DNA from: Caprella mutica | Taxonomy: Eukaryota > Arthropoda > Malacostraca > Amphipoda > Caprellidae | Reading direction: 5' to 3' | Assembly (NCBI GenBank): GCA_947561585.1 | Contig: CANNZV010001433.1 | Coordinates: 306,836 to 370,835 of the forward strand | DNA: 64,000 bases | Shown: piece by piece, positions 58,501 through 64,000 of the stretch | Numbering within the stretch: the stretch's first letter is position 1 | Layout of the letters: each line of letters begins with the position of its first letter | Program-made: the position numbers and the translations under genes | The notes under the pieces: generated by a model | What the model saw: only the letters and a program-made list of their open reading frames with translations | Database searches by the model: none | What the model was told of the DNA's origin: nothing

Positions 58501-59224
58501 CCCAGTATGTATATTCCAATTGTAGCCAAGGTTATATGTCCTAATTGTGCCCTCCATTCGAGTGACAGGACTTTTCTAGCAGTGTTACGTGAAGTCAGGT
58601 CACACACCATGTCATGCAGTAATTAGAACATGATTTACTAACATCTTTTTAACAGTTTTTATATCCTTGAAAAAAATAGAGAACAATACAGAGGAGACTC
58701 TTTATAGTAGGTTATTTACTATATATAATAAAAAATAACTAATTAAAATGCGTTATGATAGGAAATAAGTATAATAACGCATTTAACTATATAATTATCT
58801 AAAGAAAATATATAAAGATTTATTAAACTATATTATCTAAAGAAAATAATTATAATAAAATATTAAATTATGTTAATGTGTGATAACTATTTTCCAAATA
58901 ACTCTTTTTTTTTCCAAAACTACATTTATTATTCATCATCAATGACTTCAAATCACCAAAACGTTTTAGTAACTAACCTTATTAATACATTTAATTTGAT
59001 GTCATTAGAAATGAAAATAGGAAGTGAATCGATCCTACTTTATTTATATAAAAATTATATAGTACTATATTTCAGATAACACTATATATCTGATAATAAC
59101 TATATTTCAGATAATGTATAAGATGCTTTAACTTTTATTGCAGTGTTTTGGTGTTAGTTCCGAGAATTAGGTCACAAATTACATTCATTACTCCTCATTG
59201 CGTTGACCTCCAAGTACTTCTTTA

Positions 59225-59405
59225 TACGCTCTCTGATTGGCTAATGGCTATACAGGCCAGCCAATGGGCGAGCTCTTAGACGATGACGTGAGTTGAACTT
59301 CACCTCTAACAGAGCTCTCTAATTTGCTGAAGAATTACTCACCAGCCAATCAGAAGTGACTGAGAATGATGTCATATATCGTCCAACCAATCACCGCCTT
59401 CTAAA
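59225..59405. promoter_or_regulatory. Cluster of CCAAT boxes and CRE-like sites
   Basis: Within 180 bp: gattggcta, agccaatggg, agccaatcaga and accaatcacc (CCAAT/ATTGG cores) plus tgacgtga and tgatgtca. CCAAT cores bind NF-Y and TGACGT cores bind CREB/ATF in animals. No gene start is recognisable beside it, so the call is tentative. Confidence 0.35.
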
Positions 59406-59892
59406 TTATCCTTTTAAATTTACTATTTGGATTATAAATTTTTTTTCTTTAACAGTTTACAATTTTGGTAAATTTATGATTATTTTGTAATATAATAGTT
59501 TTACGTTATAAATTCTTATAACAGCTACATAAATTATTAATTAATTTGGAAAATTATATGAATTTTATGCTGATATAGTAATTTAATATTAAATCGTCCT
59601 TTTAAATCATTTTATAAAATTAGTGACTGCATTACTAATAAAATATATTAGTATGAATTTTAACTCTTTTTAACAAACGCGGAAAAAACATAGATACATT
59701 TAAAACTTTGAATTGTTAATTATATTCAGGCGTAGATTTAAAAAGAAAATTTGAAACATGTTATTTTCAAATATTTATAATTTTAATTGATATGCATGTT
59801 ACCTGCAAGGCATAATGGATACCAATTAAAAATAAATAGTAATTATGATATATTTTTTATAACGTGTCCAAAATGTGTTGAACTGAACTTTC

Positions 59893-59923
59893 TTCCTGGG
59901 ATATTCTCTCAATATCCCAGGAA
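59893..59923. repeat. Hairpin ttcctgggatatt / aatatcccaggaa
   Basis: 13-bp perfect stem, 5-nt loop; same motif as in the 49.8-kb fold-back element. Confidence 0.8.
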
Positions 59924-60379
59924 ATACATGCCAGAATATCGCGTGACAATAGTACCTAGGTCCTATTTCTCCTTACGCTAAACACATTGTCATGTACCGA
60001 CCCAATGATGAGGAGCTGTAAAAATCTTTGATTTACAGTAGCTACAACTCGTGATTCATGACAATGATTATATGCCGTGACACACGATCGATCCAACCTC
60101 TCAGATTATATATAACGTAGTCCACCCTCGAGAAAGTTTTCTATGAACTGCCTACTTTTCATAGAAAACGGTAATGTCAATGCTTCGAGGCTTTATCTAA
60201 TACTTATCCTAGAGGAAGAAATTGAAGCTATATTTCATTTATTAATCACTTCTCTTCATAAACTTTCATGTCAATATAGTTTTTGGTAATTCGTAACCTT
60301 TAATAGTAAATTTTATGGCCCTGTAATATTTTGATTATTTTTCTCAAAAAGTCAATTCGCACAAACGTGTTGAATATTT

Positions 60380-60625
60380 GAAGAGTTTGGTTCCAAAACG
60401 CGATAAACGCCACTTTTGAAAAAAATGAGTTTCCACCTAAATCAATATTGTATTTCGTCGGTATTGTGGATTTGAATTGTTTATGTTATTATAACCTCAA
60501 TATGCTATGTGAATGATTGAAACAGAAAATAGTGGTTTTCATCTTTGTACTTTCTTGGTAAAGAAAACACATTTTAACTCAAATTGATCAAAATGGATTT
60601 ATAGCGTTTTGGAACCAAACTCTTC
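60380..60625. mobile_element. MITE with perfect 22-bp terminal repeats (gaagagtttggttccaaaac...)
   Basis: Left end 60380-60401 and right end 60604-60625 are exact reverse complements. No ORF inside. No clear target duplication. Confidence 0.78.
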
Positions 60626-61189
60626 CTTTATTTAATCATGAAAGTAAGTTAAATATTCTTAGTATTTACCGTAGATTTTTTAAATTAATTTTGATATTTT
60701 GTTGAGGAGCAAAATTAATATAATCTTGATCTTCTAGTATAATTTTTATTAATTATCAAGAAATAAGAAATTGCGTTATGTTTCAGGACAAATGAAAATC
60801 AAAGTTTTTTTTCAAAAATTATTATTTTTTATACATTTATTTTGCTTCTGAAAAAAATCATATTATGTGAATAATTAGTTCTAAAATATACTATACATAA
60901 TTTGAACCTATAAGAGAATTATAAAAATTGATATAGTTTTAGCGCATAAAATAGTGGTTCTATTTTTATTTTAGTTACTATAGGTTATATATTTGAATAA
61001 ATTACAATATAATAATTTAATATTCAAATTTTCATTCCAAATATAGCAATAAATTTAATATTATTTAATTTAAGTACTTGACGTTATTGATACCACGATA
61101 GTACGTATAATAAAATTACTAATTAATCTTACTTTGAAATTATATCTTAGTTACAATGAACGAATTAAAATTCCTTCAGAAATTTAAGA

Positions 61190-61440
61190 TTTAAAATTCC
61201 TTCATTAATTAAATACTTAAATTTCCTTCATTGATTTAGGATTTAAAATTCCTTCATTGATTTAGGATTTAAAATTCCTTCATTAATTTAATATTTAAAA
61301 TTCTTTCATTAATTAGGATTTGAAATTCCTTCATTGATTTAATATTTAAAATTCCTTCATTAATTAGGATTTAAAATTCCTTCATTAATTAGGATTTAAA
61401 ATTCCTTCATTAATTAGGATTTAAAATTCCTTCATTGATT
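61190..61440. repeat. Minisatellite (aggatttaaaattccttcat, about 11 units)
   Basis: Units of about 23-27 bp alternating ttcattaatt and ttcattgatt. Confidence 0.9.
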
Positions 61441-61793
61441 CCTTCTAAATTATATCATAGAATTTTAGATATTTTTTCAAAATTCATTACAGCTTTATAA
61501 TTTTCAACGAAAAAAACAATGAAATAATATTTTCAAAGAACACAATAAAATATAAATTATAAAGTTAAATTTTGCTTTTCTGTGTACCATTGATACCTAA
61601 TGTTACTAATATCACTCACAGCTGCAAACAAAAAGTTCTTCTGTTGCCTCAAACAATTATAACTTCGTAATTTGTGTTACTGTTTGTAGGTGAATGAACT
61701 CATATGTGACATGCTACATTAATTTTATTGGTGAATATATCCTATTTTTATATTCATATTATTTAGAATACAATCGACAAAAGAACTGGGTAA

Positions 61794-61900
61794 ATTCCTA
61801 GTTCACGTCCCTATTTCAATTAGGGACGTGAACTAGGAATGGAGTATTTGGATTGGTTCCTAGTTCACGTCCCTAAATGATATGGGGACGTGAACTAGGA
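61794..61900. repeat. Two tandem perfect hairpins sharing one stem sequence
   Basis: Hairpin 1: 20-bp perfect stem (attcctagttcacgtcccta with its complement), 7-nt loop, 61794-61840. Hairpin 2: 16-bp perfect stem with the same core (tcctagttcacgtccc), 11-nt loop, 61858-61900. The core contains TCACGTCC. Confidence 0.88.
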
Positions 61901-62269
61901 TACTTCATAAAATTATTGACTTTACTAACAGAAAATAATTCCGACTTTCATGGATCAACCCCTAATAAATAAATTAAATTCAGGGACAGTAACAAGCTGC
62001 CTGTTGGCCACGCAAAATTTCTTCGTTTTCTCTAACCGACATGAATTTCTTACTAGAAAAAAATGTCAAACGTTTATTAATAATATTGAAAGTATAGTAT
62101 AATATTGAACGGAAGCTAAATGTTCACCTGAATTTTTAATCTTCTGATATCAATTCCCGTTAAATAATACGGAATATGAATTCTCTATTCATTCCAAACG
62201 CAACGCAGTTACTGCTGTAAGTACCGTTTTCTTTCCTGAAAAAGAAGGGTAACTGATGTAAACCGTTAA

Positions 62270-62640
62270 AATGTAGATGAGCAATGGGGGAAAATCTTGG
62301 CACTCGGTGCTGCCTGAGTCACACGTTATTGTAATTTGAATGATAGAGATTGTGTGTAAGGTAGGCTCATAGGCTTCATTTACTATTACCTCTTGATTTT
62401 CCTTTTAGACTTTCTGTTAGGTGAACTCGTCCATTTTCGTTATGCTCCTTGTTAAATGACTGCAATTGAGAAGAATACTTTATGCATCCATGAACTTGTC
62501 ACTTACTGGTGGTAGGCGACTCTGTAAATTGTGCCACTTTCTTTTCCTACTGATTCTTTCAATTCCTTTGTATTTAATTTCCTTTTGACCTCAGAAATAA
62601 GTCCTTTGGTTCCGATGCAGACGTTAGACCCCATTCTCAA
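62270..62640 (-). repeat. Dispersed repeat (copy 4)
   Basis: Reverse complement shares ggtctaacgtctgc, aaaaggaaattaaatacaaa and catggatgcataaagtattc with the 25.3-kb copy, and the taggcttcatttactatta block with the 28.9-kb copy. Frames are broken. Confidence 0.5.
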
Positions 62641-63639
62641 TTAAATAGAGGTTATACAGTAACCAGATTTCCTAGACATTAATTTCCTAGCAAGTTCCAT
62701 ATGACTCAGAGTGCCTATGAGGACTATCATTTGCCACTAATCGCTTCCTGGTATAACTTCGTGTGGGTTGGTGAAAGAAACACTCGGTCTAGTGAACCCA
62801 AATCGATAGACAAGAAGCTACTGTTCCATTGGCTTATATAATCACAAAGTTATAGTGATTCTACCTAGTGGATAGTAATAGAAATTCTATAAATATTAAG
62901 AAAAAATGTTAATATTATATCATCAAGTCTTGAATAACGACGTTGTTGTTTTATTTATTGATGAACTTATTGGCATGAAAATCACAAATTAGTAACTACT
63001 AACTATATATGCACTACTTCAGGTGATTTTGAATTTTGATAATATTTTAAAATCAATCGATTTATTTGTTTACTCTATAATTTATTTTTCGTCTGAAAAA
63101 GAGATATATAGTTTTTTTTAAACTCTCTGGCCTTCAATCAGCTCATAATTATTAATTTAATAGCTCTATTAACAACATTTATCACTCTTTTCCATTGAAT
63201 TTAAGCAAAGATACTTTCATTTAACTGCACTAGTATTTTGTGATAACAATTACATGAAACCATTCAACTTTCTTAAGAAAAAAAGATACTTTAAATTTTG
63301 AAAATATATAAAATATATATTACTTTCAAATTAAATTAATTAAAAATTGACTGAGACTTTAAATTTTAATATTTATTATATATTACTTATTCATAACTTT
63401 GAATTAAAAAATACTATTTAAAAATTGAATCAAAACAAATTTCAATAACTTTTTTAAAACTATATTCATTATTTCGCTGAAATAATTTATTATATTTCAT
63501 ATTCATTATTTCGCCGAACTATTATTTTACAGGTATATGCTACTATCGTGAAGATAGATTTCTTTCTCGTACGATAGTACTTGATATCAATTAATTACAC
63601 GTGTGGATTGTGAATAGTAAAGAATATTAAACACGATAT
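62641..63639. other. AT-rich DNA without recognisable genes
   Basis: Nothing coding stands out. Confidence 0.3.
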
Positions 63640-64000
63640 CCCCTGACAGAATATACCGTATAAGTAGCTATGCAAAATATACCGCATAATATACTGTACT
63701 ATAATATACCATATAATATACTGTAAAATATACCGTACTATATAATACTATATAATATACTATATAATATACCGTATATACTCCTGAGTTTCAAAGTATT
63801 GGTTCCGTCATAACTTAGAGACACTTCATATCTCCGGTGCACTAGATAGTTTTCTATGAAAATCATAGAAAACTATGGACATTGAGGGATGAATATGATG
63901 AAATTCTTGAATTCCTTTTCTATAATTTAAACATAGAAAACTACTTCATAACTCAGGTGCATTTCATAACTCAGGTCCCCCATTAATCGAGTGCTTCATG
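63640..64000. repeat. AT-rich tandem repeat and cttcataactcaggtgca repeats
   Basis: ataatataccgta/ctgta units to 63785, a tagttttctatga / tcatagaaaacta hairpin at about 63848-63877, then repeats of acttcataactcaggtgca. The final ggtcccccattaatcgagtg resembles ggtccctattactcgagtg at 3117, next to the 5' end of the Jockey-type element. Confidence 0.65.

Overview
The window looks like nuclear DNA of an arthropod, most likely an insect and perhaps a hemipteran (the order is inference). It is AT-rich, has spliced genes with small exons, encodes an innexin (an invertebrate gap-junction family), and carries Jockey-type, Ty3/gypsy-type, Tc1/mariner-like and hAT-like transposable elements. Three host genes can be supported. 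(1) The 5' eleven coding exons of a ubiquitin-specific protease 5 / isopeptidase T gene lie on the minus strand (12373 down to 3233); the C-terminal exons lie beyond position 1. (2) A four-exon plus-strand gene (20366-22209) encodes a secreted, CUB-like, Ser/Thr-rich protein. (3) A plus-strand innexin has an intronless coding region (27139-28287) and probable upstream 5' UTR exons.

Layout. 1-3150: 5' part of a Jockey-type non-LTR retrotransposon (ORF1 and the endonuclease part of ORF2) in a USP5 intron, in the gene's own orientation. 3150-12416: USP5, its introns carrying MITEs, a 2.1-kb TA-flanked transposon, and an unusual density of the hexamer TAGCTA. 12.4-19.6 kb: nested and tandem MITEs, including a hAT-type family with clean 8-bp target duplications. 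20.3-28.3 kb: the two plus-strand genes. 29.8-33.2 kb: more MITEs. 33982-43903: a nearly intact, young Ty3/gypsy-type LTR retrotransposon on the minus strand with gag, pol (one frameshift in the integrase), a small membrane-protein ORF, and a leader holding an 18-bp tandem array and a run of heat-shock-element-like repeats. 44.5-45.2 kb: a decayed Tc1-like transposase and a MITE. 47-64 kb: no convincing gene; many minisatellites, among them a 24-bp satellite organised as two 1,008-bp higher-order units (51736-53872), and several hairpins.

The most interesting pattern is TAGCTA. In four cases where a repeat copy can be aligned with a relative inside the window, TA has become TAGCTA through an exact 4-bp GCTA insertion. 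The sites crowd the USP5 introns and I saw none in the USP5 exons, none in the Jockey element and one in the 2.1-kb transposon. That transposon sits near the centre of the cluster, is flanked by TA, and starts and ends with GC. A two-base excision footprint from such an element would be exactly TAGCTA. Local hopping with recorded footprints is therefore a testable hypothesis; simple tetranucleotide slippage is the main alternative.
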